DNA of 6,642 bases from Candidatus Cloacimonadota bacterium (GCA_028681035.1 JAQUJJ010000170.1:1-6642); one strand, 5' to 3'. Shown: positions 1 to 5,355, numbered from the stretch's first letter. The notes: generated by a model not told the origin, from the letters alone. Translations and numbers: made by a program.

Positions 1-415
1 CCATGTGTGTATAATCCTTGTTAAGGATATTCTCTCGGTGCAGGGGAGAATTCATCCAACCGGTAACAATCTCCTCCGGAGTAAATATCTCATCTGTGTT
101 GTAAAAACGAGCCAGGTTTTCCCCAATAGAAGATACAATAAGCTCCGGATAATAAAGCAGCTTTCTATCGTTCACATACCGCCCAAAGTTATCCTTGTGG
201 TCAAAGAATCCGTACTTCAGCATATTACGGCTGTGTATTCGTGATAAATCCGCCAAACCATCATCATACACCAAAGCAGGCAAACCGTTTTTTCCACGCT
301 CAATATTGGAATAACGCCATATCATATTTTCAAATTCAGTAATGCTAACCTGCCTCGCTCCCAAGCCAGTGATGATTAGCAACAAAGCAATCGAGAGAAG
401 TTGTTTTATCTTCAT
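1..415 (-). CDS. CAP/SCP (YkwD-like) secreted protein, C-terminus beyond window
   Basis: The first 138 residues are visible; the reading frame runs off the left edge of the window. Residues 1-20 (MKIKQLLSIALLLIITGLGA) form an export signal: basic start, hydrophobic core, small residues at the end. The rest matches the bacterial CAP (cysteine-rich secretory/PR-1) domain: a GLPALVYDDGLADLSRIHS stretch with His61, then FFDH (70-73), GENLA (98-102, Glu99), and a WMNSPLHREN segment (120-129) with His126 and Glu128. These are the four His/Glu positions that line the CAP cavity in this family. The bacterial members are secreted or envelope proteins whose biochemical role is mostly unknown, so no reaction is assigned. 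The ATG at 415 has an AGGA Shine-Dalgarno 8 nt upstream and lies 10 nt after the preceding gene, so the two are probably cotranscribed. Confidence 0.88.
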   Translation of the reverse strand, partial: MKIKQLLSIALLLIITGLGARQVSITEFENMIWRYSNIERGKNGLPALVYDDGLADLSRIHSRNMLKYGFFDHKDNFGRYVNDRKLLYYPELIVSSIGENLARFYNTDEIFTPEEIVTGWMNSPLHRENILNKDYTHM

Positions 416-422
416 TTAATAA

Positions 423-428
423 TTCCTA
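423..428 (-). promoter_or_regulatory. Ribosome binding site of the CAP gene, overlapping the upstream stop codon
   Basis: On the minus strand this hexamer reads TAGGAA. Its TAG (428-426) is the stop codon of the DUF5683-like gene, and AGGA (427-424) is the Shine-Dalgarno for the ATG at 415, with 8 nt between. Ribosomes ending the first gene therefore stand on the initiation signal of the second, the usual arrangement for translational coupling. Confidence 0.7.
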
Positions 429-872
429 AAAACGGTATTGTACTTGTAGCTTTTCTTCTTCAAAGAGGACGTGTATCTTGCTCTTCTGCGCATCAAAATC
501 CGATAGGTGAGCATCCACATAAGCATCCAAAACAGATAGTGCCATAGTTATCCCCATCCACCAAACATCACTGGTACGCAGCTCTTCATGCTCAGTTTGC
601 TTGGCTTTGTAAAACTGCTGCATAAAAACATCGTTCGAGTCTTTAGCCTTTTGCCGATAATCACTCACCTTGCCATCGTGAAAAATAACAGAGGTCAAAA
701 AGTAAGCCTGAACGCCAATCACCACCCCTGCTTTAACATAGGCATGATTGTATATCTGCCCTCCAGCGGGTAGCAAAGTAGAATAAACCGCTGCCCTAGT
801 AGGGCTTTTAGAAGTCTCTGCAAACAGCAGCACACTTAGGCTAAGCAACAGTAACAGTAAAACTTTCCTCAA
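426..872 (-). CDS. DUF5683-like small envelope protein
   Basis: This is a 148-residue protein. It has an N-terminal hydrophobic signal (MRKVLLLLLLSLSVLLFAET, cleavage plausible after about residue 18), then an SPTRAAVYSTLLPAGGQIYN segment (23-42), a hydrophobic stretch around 47-64, a charged middle (65-100), and a second hydrophobic stretch ending in the motif LDAYVDAHLSDFD (115-127). The SP-AA-YS-LLP--GQIYN block and the DA-VDAHL-DFD block are the conserved parts of DUF5683 as I recall that family. No biochemical function is established for it; a membrane-associated or periplasmic location is inferred. The start is TTG at 872, chosen because there is no in-frame ATG or GTG before the next upstream stop and because GAGG (884-881) sits 8 nt before it. 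A strong promoter lies just upstream and the CAP gene follows after 10 nt. Confidence 0.72.
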   Translation of the reverse strand: MRKVLLLLLLSLSVLLFAETSKSPTRAAVYSTLLPAGGQIYNHAYVKAGVVIGVQAYFLTSVIFHDGKVSDYRQKAKDSNDVFMQQFYKAKQTEHEELRTSDVWWMGITMALSVLDAYVDAHLSDFDAQKSKIHVLFEEEKLQVQYRF

Positions 873-878
873 GATGAT

Positions 879-884
879 ATCCTC
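879..884 (-). promoter_or_regulatory. Ribosome binding site that supports a TTG start
   Basis: The minus strand reads GAGGAT here. GAGG lies 8 nt upstream of the TTG at 872-870, which opens MRKVLLL. The spacing is good and no competing ATG is in frame, so this site decides the start. Confidence 0.65.
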
Positions 885-901
885 AAACTTTCTTTGTTCG
901 C

Positions 902-931
902 ATCATACCCATGTACATGGATATTTGTCAA
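902..931 (-). promoter_or_regulatory. Sigma70-type promoter of the DUF5683/CAP gene pair
   Basis: On the minus strand a perfect -35 box TTGACA (931-926) is followed after 18 nt by TATGAT (907-902), five of six matches to the -10 consensus. Transcription would start near 895, giving a leader of about 20 nt before the TTG start at 872. The spacer carries a palindrome annotated separately. Confidence 0.75.
909..920 (-). promoter_or_regulatory. Perfect 12-bp palindrome between -35 and -10, operator candidate
   Basis: CCATGTACATGG is identical to its own reverse complement and lies wholly inside the promoter spacer, 5 nt from the -35 box and 1 nt from the -10 box. A dimeric regulator bound here would compete with RNA polymerase. 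Repression is inferred from position only; no regulator gene is present in the window. Confidence 0.45.
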
Positions 932-978
932 TGAAAAGCTTTCACAAGAGTAGAAGTGTTAGAGTGGAAAAGCGAAGC

Positions 979-1006
979 TTAACTTTTAACTTTTAACTCT
1001 TAACTT
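979..1006. repeat. Four tandem heptamers TTAACTT
   Basis: Positions 979-985, 986-992, 993-999 and 1000-1006 read TTAACTT, TTAACTT, TTAACTC, TTAACTT: four units with one mismatch at 999. On the other strand the unit is AAGTTAA. The array lies between the end of recG and the promoter of the next gene, preceded by a tiny AAGC-GAA-GCTT hairpin (970-980). No good intrinsic terminator for recG was seen in 932-1090. Confidence 0.7.
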
Positions 1007-1090
1007 CCCATTAAACCCCTCTGCTCTTCTATGTGTTAAAGATAAATGTCGCCTAGCACTCAACAGCATATCAAGCTAAGATGATCTCGG

Positions 1091-3196
1091 CTAATACAGT
1101 ATCAGCTCTTCCTTTTTGCTAAACTGATGATGATAGTGCCTCTTTAGTAGCGCATTCTCAGGCTTTTCGAAATTGGGATCATCATTCACGATGGAAAAGG
1201 CATCATCGCGGGCAATCTTTAGGACATCCTGATCCCGCATGATATTGGCAAAGCGGAAGATAGGCATGCCAGACTGTTCAAAGCCGAAAAGTTCACCAGG
1301 ACCGCGTAACTCCAAATCCTTCTCTGCTATCACAAACCCATCCGTGGTTCTGGTCATGGTATTAAGGCGTTCACGGGCTATTTTGCCGATGGGCTGATGC
1401 TCTATCAGGAAGCAATAGGATTGCGCTGTACCACGCCCCACACGTCCTCTTAGCTGGTGCATTTGCGCCAAGCCAAAGCGTTCTGCATGCTCCACAATCA
1501 TCACAGATGCATTCGGCACATCCACACCCACTTCAATTACAGTTGTGGAGACAAGTATTTTAAGCTCCCCCGCCTTGAACTTCAGCATAATCTCGTCTTT
1601 CTCAGCAGCCTTCATCCTGCCATGCAGCAGCGCACAGGCAAACTTGGGAAAAACCTTGGTGGACACGTATTCAAACAGATTCGTGGCATCCAGCAGCGAT
1701 AGTTTCTCGGATTCCTCTACCAACGGGCACACGATATACACCTGCCTGCCAGCCTCCAGCTCCTTTTGCACTTGAGCATACACCAACTCTATCTTGCCGG
1801 AAGAACGTACTACCGTTTGCACCGGTTTACGCGAAGGAGGCAGCTCGTTTATAATGCTAACCTCCAAATCACCATACACGGTCATCGCAAGAGAGCGCGG
1901 AATAGGTGTGGCAGAGAGATAAAGCAAATCTGGATGCAAAGCCATACGCGCCAAACGTGCCCGCTGTTCCACACCGAAGCGATGCTGCTCATCCACACAC
2001 ACAAAGCCCAGCTTGGCAAAGCTTACATCCTTTTGCAGCAAGGCATGAGTGCCTATCACGAGTTGTGCTTTCCCGCTTTCGATATCTGCTTTTATCTCGG
2101 CTTTACCCTTGTAATTCCCACCTTTCAGGATGCTTACGTTTATATCCAAGCCCTTCAGCAGGGTGTTCATGGTGGCAAAGTGTTGATCTGCTAGTATTTC
2201 CGTGGGTGCCATAAGCGCAGCCTGATAACCATTCTCCACCGCCAAAAGCATGGCAAATAGCGTCACCACCGTCTTGCCACTACCCACATCACCTTGCAGT
2301 AATCTGCTCATCTGTCTATCCGAGCACATATCCGCAAACAGCTCACGCAGCACGGCTTTCTGTGCGCCTGTCAACTGAAATGGTAGCTGTTTATACAGGC
2401 TGGTAGTTAAATCCTTTTTATTAACGAAGTTTATGCCCTTTATCTTGATGCCGTGGAACACTTTGTGCCGTGCCCAGAGTATTTGTGAATAGAACAGCTC
2501 TTCATAAGCAAAGCGGCGTTTTAGCTGTTGAACTTCCTCAGGCTTTTGGCTGAAGTGCATCTTCTGAAGGGCTACATGGCGTTCGGGGAAGGCATATTTC
2601 TCCACAATCGTGGCTGGGAGGTTTTCCTCCACCTGCTTGGCGTAGAGCGCGAAAGCATTGAATATCAATCTCCGCAGCAGCTTTTGGGTAAAGCCCTCGG
2701 TCAGCGGATATACCGGCAGCACTTCACGCCCTTTCCAGAAATCGTTTTCCTCTGCCTCATCCTCTTCGATAAGCTCGAACTCTGGATGCAACATCTGAAA
2801 CTGCCCGTTAAACTCGGAAAGCGTTCCTGTCAGCCATACTAATCGCCCTGGTTTGAACAGTGTTTCATATATTTTAGGAAAGGAAAACCAGGAACACACC
2901 AAGGCAACTTGACTATCGCTAACCCCCACATTTAGTATGGTTTTACCCTTTGTTGTATGGCGTGTATCCACCCACGAAATGAGAGCCGTAAAGGCAATCC
3001 TATCTCCCACTTGCACGTCGAACAGGCTGGGATTCAGCTTGCGATTGATGTAAGCACGAGGAAAGTGTTCAAGTAAATCCAGCACCGTTGTAATCCCCAA
3101 TTTAGCTAATAACCGAGCACGATTCTCCCCCACGCCCTTTAGGAACTTGACGCTTTGCTGAACGCCTGTTGTGTATGTGTTATTACTCTCTACCAT
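1091..3196 (-). CDS. recG: ATP-dependent DNA helicase RecG
   Basis: RecG is a superfamily 2 helicase that remodels stalled replication forks and branch-migrates Holliday junctions. The protein is 701 residues from ATG 3196, close to the usual length (E. coli 693). The N-terminus has the helix-hairpin-helix-like KFLKGVGENRARLLAKLGI and an OB-fold wedge domain (about 20-160). The helicase core shows Walker A GDVGSGKT (302-309), MAPTEILADQH (329-339), DEQH box II (402-405), SATPIPRS motif III (428-435), TTVIEVGVDVPNA motif V (551-563), QLRGRVGRG motif VI (581-589) and the C-terminal LELRGPGELFG translocation segment (628-638). The frame stays open 25 codons further to a TTG at 3271, but that extension does not look like RecG. 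No Shine-Dalgarno precedes ATG 3196, so the start is less certain than the identity. The gene is divergent from htrA and is followed after 218 nt by the DUF5683 gene, which has its own promoter. Confidence 0.97.
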   Translation of the reverse strand: MVESNNTYTTGVQQSVKFLKGVGENRARLLAKLGITTVLDLLEHFPRAYINRKLNPSLFDVQVGDRIAFTALISWVDTRHTTKGKTILNVGVSDSQVALVCSWFSFPKIYETLFKPGRLVWLTGTLSEFNGQFQMLHPEFELIEEDEAEENDFWKGREVLPVYPLTEGFTQKLLRRLIFNAFALYAKQVEENLPATIVEKYAFPERHVALQKMHFSQKPEEVQQLKRRFAYEELFYSQILWARHKVFHGIKIKGINFVNKKDLTTSLYKQLPFQLTGAQKAVLRELFADMCSDRQMSRLLQGDVGSGKTVVTLFAMLLAVENGYQAALMAPTEILADQHFATMNTLLKGLDINVSILKGGNYKGKAEIKADIESGKAQLVIGTHALLQKDVSFAKLGFVCVDEQHRFGVEQRARLARMALHPDLLYLSATPIPRSLAMTVYGDLEVSIINELPPSRKPVQTVVRSSGKIELVYAQVQKELEAGRQVYIVCPLVEESEKLSLLDATNLFEYVSTKVFPKFACALLHGRMKAAEKDEIMLKFKAGELKILVSTTVIEVGVDVPNASVMIVEHAERFGLAQMHQLRGRVGRGTAQSYCFLIEHQPIGKIARERLNTMTRTTDGFVIAEKDLELRGPGELFGFEQSGMPIFRFANIMRDQDVLKIARDDAFSIVNDDPNFEKPENALLKRHYHHQFSKKEELILY

Positions 3197-3282
3197 GAAT
3201 ACCAATGTGTAACGCTTTGTAATTTTGTCAATCTCGCAATTGTGCTGCCCACTTCTTACAACCTCTTGCAAGCATCAGGTAA

Positions 3283-3326
3283 TTCCGACGTGATTCCCGC
3301 GTAAGCACATGGGAATCACGTCGGAA
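3283..3326. repeat. Perfect 16-bp-arm inverted repeat, REP-like palindrome
   Basis: The left arm TTCCGACGTGATTCCC (3283-3298) and right arm GGGAATCACGTCGGAA (3311-3326) are exact reverse complements around a 12-nt loop. It resembles the dispersed palindromic elements with ATTCCCGCG...GGGAAT cores that are common in bacterial chromosomes. It sits upstream of both divergent genes and has no T-run next to it, so it is not a terminator for either. A regulatory role is possible but unsupported. Confidence 0.8.
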
Positions 3327-3409
3327 ACTCCAGAGATTGAAAAGAGGATAAAGGAAGAGGCAGAAAGCTGCGTTCAGAACGGGATGTTTTCTATTCTCCA
3401 TATTTTTAC

Positions 3410-3438
3410 TTGACTTAGGCACTGAAGGTCATTATATT
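3410..3438 (+). promoter_or_regulatory. Sigma70-type promoter of htrA
   Basis: TTGACT (3410-3415) is followed after exactly 17 nt by TATATT (3433-3438), five of six consensus matches in each box, with an AT-rich stretch just upstream of the -35. Transcription would begin near 3445, giving a leader of roughly 90 nt. No extracytoplasmic-stress sigma factor motif was recognised. Confidence 0.75.
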
Positions 3439-3520
3439 GTCTTTCAGGTATGTAGCTACACTAGCTAAGCCTTTGCTTTTTATATTTTTAACCTATCCAA
3501 TAAATAAAATACTAACTATC

Positions 3521-3525
3521 AGGAG
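3521..3525 (+). promoter_or_regulatory. Ribosome binding site of htrA, selects ATG 3534
   Basis: AGGAG ends 8 nt before ATG 3534 but only 2 nt before the in-frame TTG at 3528. The spacing rules out the TTG as start. Confidence 0.85.
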
Positions 3526-3533
3526 TTTTGACT

Positions 3534-4994
3534 ATGAAAATGTGGAAACAGTTAAGCATGGCTCTAATTGCAATCAGCATGATGAGTTGTGCCAATGCAA
3601 AAGTGCCGATGGTGGATGTAACTTCACCCAATCCCGTGGTGCAGGTAGTGAAAAGTGTTCGAGAAGCCGTAGTGCAGATAAGAGTAGAATCTAAAGTAAT
3701 GGTGCAGAATAACCGTAATCCTTTCTTTGATGATGATTTCTTCCGCCAATTCTTCCCTCAACAACCCCAGCAGCAATCGCAATCTGTGGTCTCGATGGGT
3801 AGCGGGTTCATCTATGAATACAACCCCAGCAGCAGAGAAGCCTTCATCATGACCAATAACCACGTTGTGGAAAAAGGAAGAGAAGGGACAATTACCGTAA
3901 CCCTCGCAGACAAGGTTACTTACACTGCAACAGTAGTGGGTTTAGACCCCAATACCGACATCGCCGTGATTAAAGTGGTGATGAAAGAAGACGAGAAAGT
4001 TACCGTTACGCCTTTAGGAGATTCGGATAAGCTGGAAATCGGCGAATGGGCTATAGCAATTGGTAATCCATTCAGCGAAGGCTTGGACAGAACCGTAACT
4101 GTGGGCGTGATATCCGCTACCAGCCGCGCTAATCTGAACCTTGGCAATAACTCTCCCATCTATCAGGATTACATCCAAACCGATGCAGCCATCAATAGTG
4201 GCAACAGCGGCGGACCCTTGCTAAACATCAATGGCGAAGTGATAGGTATAAACTCTGCTTTAGCAAGCAATAACGGCGGAAATGTAGGCATCGGCTTTGC
4301 CATCCCCATCAATCTTGCCAAACGAGTAGTGGACGATCTTGTAGCCAGCGGAAAGGTAAGCCGTGCCTATATCGGCATTATGCCTCAGGAAATAACTCCC
4401 GACATTATGGAATCATTCCAGCTAAAGGAAGTTTCCGGCGTGCTTGTTTCCAAGGTGGAGAAAGACTCTCCCGCCGATAAAGCTGGGATCATAGTGGGCG
4501 ACATCATCTTGGAAATAAGCGGCGAGAAAGTCCCCAGCGTGCCAAAGTTCCGCATCGCCGTGGCAACCGCTAAGATAGGCAAAGAAATCCCCTTTAAAGT
4601 ATTCCGTAACAACAAAGAAATAACCGTTAAAATGGAACTGGAAGCCTTCCCAGACGATGCTGTAGCTTCGACCAGCGATAACAAGAGCGGAGTGGCAACC
4701 GGAATCAGCGTGGAAGCCCTGGATGGCAACATCGGCAAACGTATCGGTGCCACTGGTGATAAAGGCGTGGTGGTAAGCAAAGTGGAGCCAAATTCCTCCG
4801 CTGCCAAATCCGGCTTGAGAGTAGGCTTTATCATCTTCACCATAGAGGGTACAGAAGTGAACAGCCCCAAAGAATTCGGCACAGTGCTGGACACAGCCAA
4901 AGCCAATATGGAAAAGGAAAACCGTAAGACCCTGCGCTTGTATGTGCAAGACACCAACAAACAGCCAATGTTCCTTATCCTTCGTTTCGATTAA
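3534..4994 (+). CDS. htrA: Periplasmic serine protease/chaperone HtrA (DegP/Do family)
   Basis: This is a 486-residue HtrA-family endopeptidase that would degrade or refold misfolded envelope proteins. An export signal spans residues 1-22. It ends in CANAK, giving a signal peptidase I site (ANA before Lys23) and also a poor lipobox (MMS-Cys19), so either a soluble or a lipid-anchored protein is possible. A Gln/Phe-rich LA-type loop follows (about 59-84: PFFDDDFF, QQPQQQSQS). The trypsin-like domain has the full catalytic triad: His110 in TNNHVV, Asp142 in DPNTDIAVIKV and Ser225 in NSGNSGGPLL. PDZ1 spans about 275-372 (YIGIMPQEITPD, GVLVSKVEKDSPADKAGI) and PDZ2 about 387-484 (GVVVSKVEPNSSAAKSGL). 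Length and order match DegP/DegQ. It appears monocistronic, with its own promoter and a hairpin after the stop. Confidence 0.96.
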   Translation: MKMWKQLSMALIAISMMSCANAKVPMVDVTSPNPVVQVVKSVREAVVQIRVESKVMVQNNRNPFFDDDFFRQFFPQQPQQQSQSVVSMGSGFIYEYNPSSREAFIMTNNHVVEKGREGTITVTLADKVTYTATVVGLDPNTDIAVIKVVMKEDEKVTVTPLGDSDKLEIGEWAIAIGNPFSEGLDRTVTVGVISATSRANLNLGNNSPIYQDYIQTDAAINSGNSGGPLLNINGEVIGINSALASNNGGNVGIGFAIPINLAKRVVDDLVASGKVSRAYIGIMPQEITPDIMESFQLKEVSGVLVSKVEKDSPADKAGIIVGDIILEISGEKVPSVPKFRIAVATAKIGKEIPFKVFRNNKEITVKMELEAFPDDAVASTSDNKSGVATGISVEALDGNIGKRIGATGDKGVVVSKVEPNSSAAKSGLRVGFIIFTIEGTEVNSPKEFGTVLDTAKANMEKENRKTLRLYVQDTNKQPMFLILRFD

Positions 4995-5017
4995 AGCTTA
5001 AACGCATAAACAATTGT

Positions 5018-5053
5018 GGGTGAGAAATGCGTAAGTTTCTCACCCGCTTTGCT
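5018..5053 (+). terminator. Terminator-like hairpin after htrA
   Basis: GGGTGAGAAA (5018-5027) and TTTCTCACCC (5036-5045) form a perfect 10-bp stem with an 8-nt loop, 23 nt after the htrA stop. The downstream tract is GCTTTGCTT, only moderately T-rich, so termination may be imperfect. The minus strand lacks a T-run after the hairpin. Confidence 0.65.
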
Positions 5054-5078
5054 TATAGCCGGATAGGATTAGTTTTAT

Positions 5079-5095
5079 TTAGAAAGCTGATCTGC
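5079..5095. repeat. 17-bp direct repeat, outer copy (duplicate of the xdhC 3' end)
   Basis: TTAGAAAGCTGATCTGC is identical to 5339-5355, which encodes the last residues and stop of xdhC. Outside the 17 bp the two copies diverge on both sides. Together they bracket 243 bp of structured DNA, in the manner of a target-site duplication or attachment-site pair. Confidence 0.85.
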
Positions 5096-5103
5096 ATTGA
5101 GTC

Positions 5104-5253
5104 TGGAGTCGTTAACGCCTCTACCGGCTGTTACATAGCACTAATTTCATAGGCGTTAAGGACTACAGCTGAAGGTAGCGAGGTAGCGGTGTAGTCCATA
5201 TGGCTGAGCAAGATATAGGTAAGAAAAAGGTTACCAAAGCCATATCGACTCCA
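5104..5253. other. Cloverleaf: four perfect helices in a gap-free four-way junction
   Basis: Helix A pairs TGGAGTCG (5104-5111) with CGACTCCA (5246-5253). Helix B pairs TTAACGCCT (5112-5120) with AGGCGTTAA (5151-5159). Helix C pairs GGACTACA (5160-5167) with TGTAGTCC (5190-5197). Helix D pairs ATATGGCT (5198-5205) with AGCCATAT (5238-5245). All are perfect Watson-Crick, 8 or 9 bp, and each begins at the nucleotide after the previous one ends, leaving no unpaired base at the junction. Arm C's loop contains AGGTAGCG twice in tandem (5173-5188). Arm D carries an inner GGTAA/TTACC hairpin (5218-5235). The structure is symmetric in strand, so it could act as an RNA from either strand or as extruded DNA. 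It matches no tRNA or RNA family that I recognise. Confidence 0.7.
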
Positions 5254-5258
5254 CACTT

Positions 5259-5320
5259 TACCGTAAAAGCACTCGCCTCGAGTGCTAACAGCCGAGGGCG
5301 GCTGTTGTTACAATACGGTA
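5259..5320. other. Y-shaped module: two abutting hairpins inside a 7-bp stem
   Basis: Outer stem TACCGTA (5259-5265) pairs with TACGGTA (5314-5320). Inside it, hairpin E pairs AGCACTCG (5268-5275) with CGAGTGCT (5279-5286) around a 3-nt loop. Hairpin F pairs AACAGCCG (5287-5294) with CGGCTGTT (5299-5306) around AGGG. E and F abut with no gap. The F right arm CGGCTGTT also occurs at 5125-5132 in the loop of cloverleaf arm B, so the F left arm could pair with either copy. Confidence 0.65.
5265..5286 (-). terminator. Possible intrinsic terminator for the methyltransferase-xdhC operon
   Basis: Read on the minus strand, hairpin AGCACTCG-AGG-CGAGTGCT is followed at once by TTTA, so four T in a row end the stem and tail. 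It lies about 53 nt past the xdhC stop. The T-run is short, and the hairpin also belongs to the structured element, so the terminator role is tentative. Confidence 0.4.
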
Positions 5321-5338
5321 TATTACTCCACCCTTAGC

Positions 5339-5355
5339 TTAGAAAGCTGATCTGC
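5339..5355. repeat. 17-bp direct repeat, inner copy (3' end of xdhC)
   Basis: This is identical to 5079-5095. Within xdhC it covers the TAA stop, the Phe, Ala, Ser and Arg codons, and two bases of the preceding Gly codon, so the gene's end is intact next to the element. Confidence 0.85.

Larger units (their letters stand above)
3197..3533. other. Divergent intergenic region between recG and htrA
   Basis: This stretch of about 337 bp contains no convincing gene. It holds a large perfect palindrome (3283-3326), the htrA promoter (3410-3438), a small inverted repeat TAGCTA-CAC-TAGCTA in the htrA leader (3453-3467) followed by a T-rich stretch (3471-3489), and the htrA ribosome binding site. On the recG side a lone TTGACA (3231-3226, minus) is present, but no good -10 box follows at normal spacing. 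Confidence 0.7.
5098..5336. mobile_element. Small structured element bounded by imperfect inverted repeats; possible non-autonomous mobile element
   Basis: The sequence between the two 17-bp direct repeats has no coding potential that I can support. Its ends carry inverted repeats: TGAGTCTGGAGT (5098-5109) against the reverse complement of ACTCCACCCTTA (5325-5336), 9 of 12 matching, with the inner six (TGGAGT/ACTCCA) perfect. That perfect core lies exactly 8 nt inside each direct repeat. The interior folds into two modules of short perfect helices. Terminal inverted repeats plus a flanking duplication and no transposase suggest a MITE-like element. The 17-bp duplication is longer than usual for transposons, so a structured RNA locus or a recombination-mediated insertion remain alternatives. 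Confidence 0.45.

Noticed and set aside
1766..2194. Plus-strand open frames opposite recG (up to 142 codons)
   Set aside because: They are shadows of the RecG helicase core on the other strand, with no recognisable protein features.
3228..3422. 64-codon minus-strand open frame in the recG-htrA intergenic region
   Set aside because: It starts at GTG, reads through both arms of the palindrome and the htrA promoter, and its translation resembles no protein I know. The open frame is best explained by chance.
3528..3533. TTG at 3528 as the htrA start
   Set aside because: The AGGAG is only 2 nt before it, too close to be used; ATG 3534 has 8-nt spacing and a normal signal peptide start.
4385..4960. 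Long minus-strand open frames of 191 and 175 codons opposite htrA
   Set aside because: They are antisense to a clearly conserved protease with intact motifs; the translations show no domain.
5104..5253. tRNA, tmRNA or 6S RNA identity for the cloverleaf
   Set aside because: There is no acceptor end, anticodon arm of the right size or T-loop sequence, helix lengths do not match tRNA, and no tmRNA tag frame or 6S bubble is visible.
5079..5355. CRISPR array or integron attC site
   Set aside because: There is only one pair of direct repeats, 243 bp apart, with no spacer periodicity, and no attC core sites or integrase are present.
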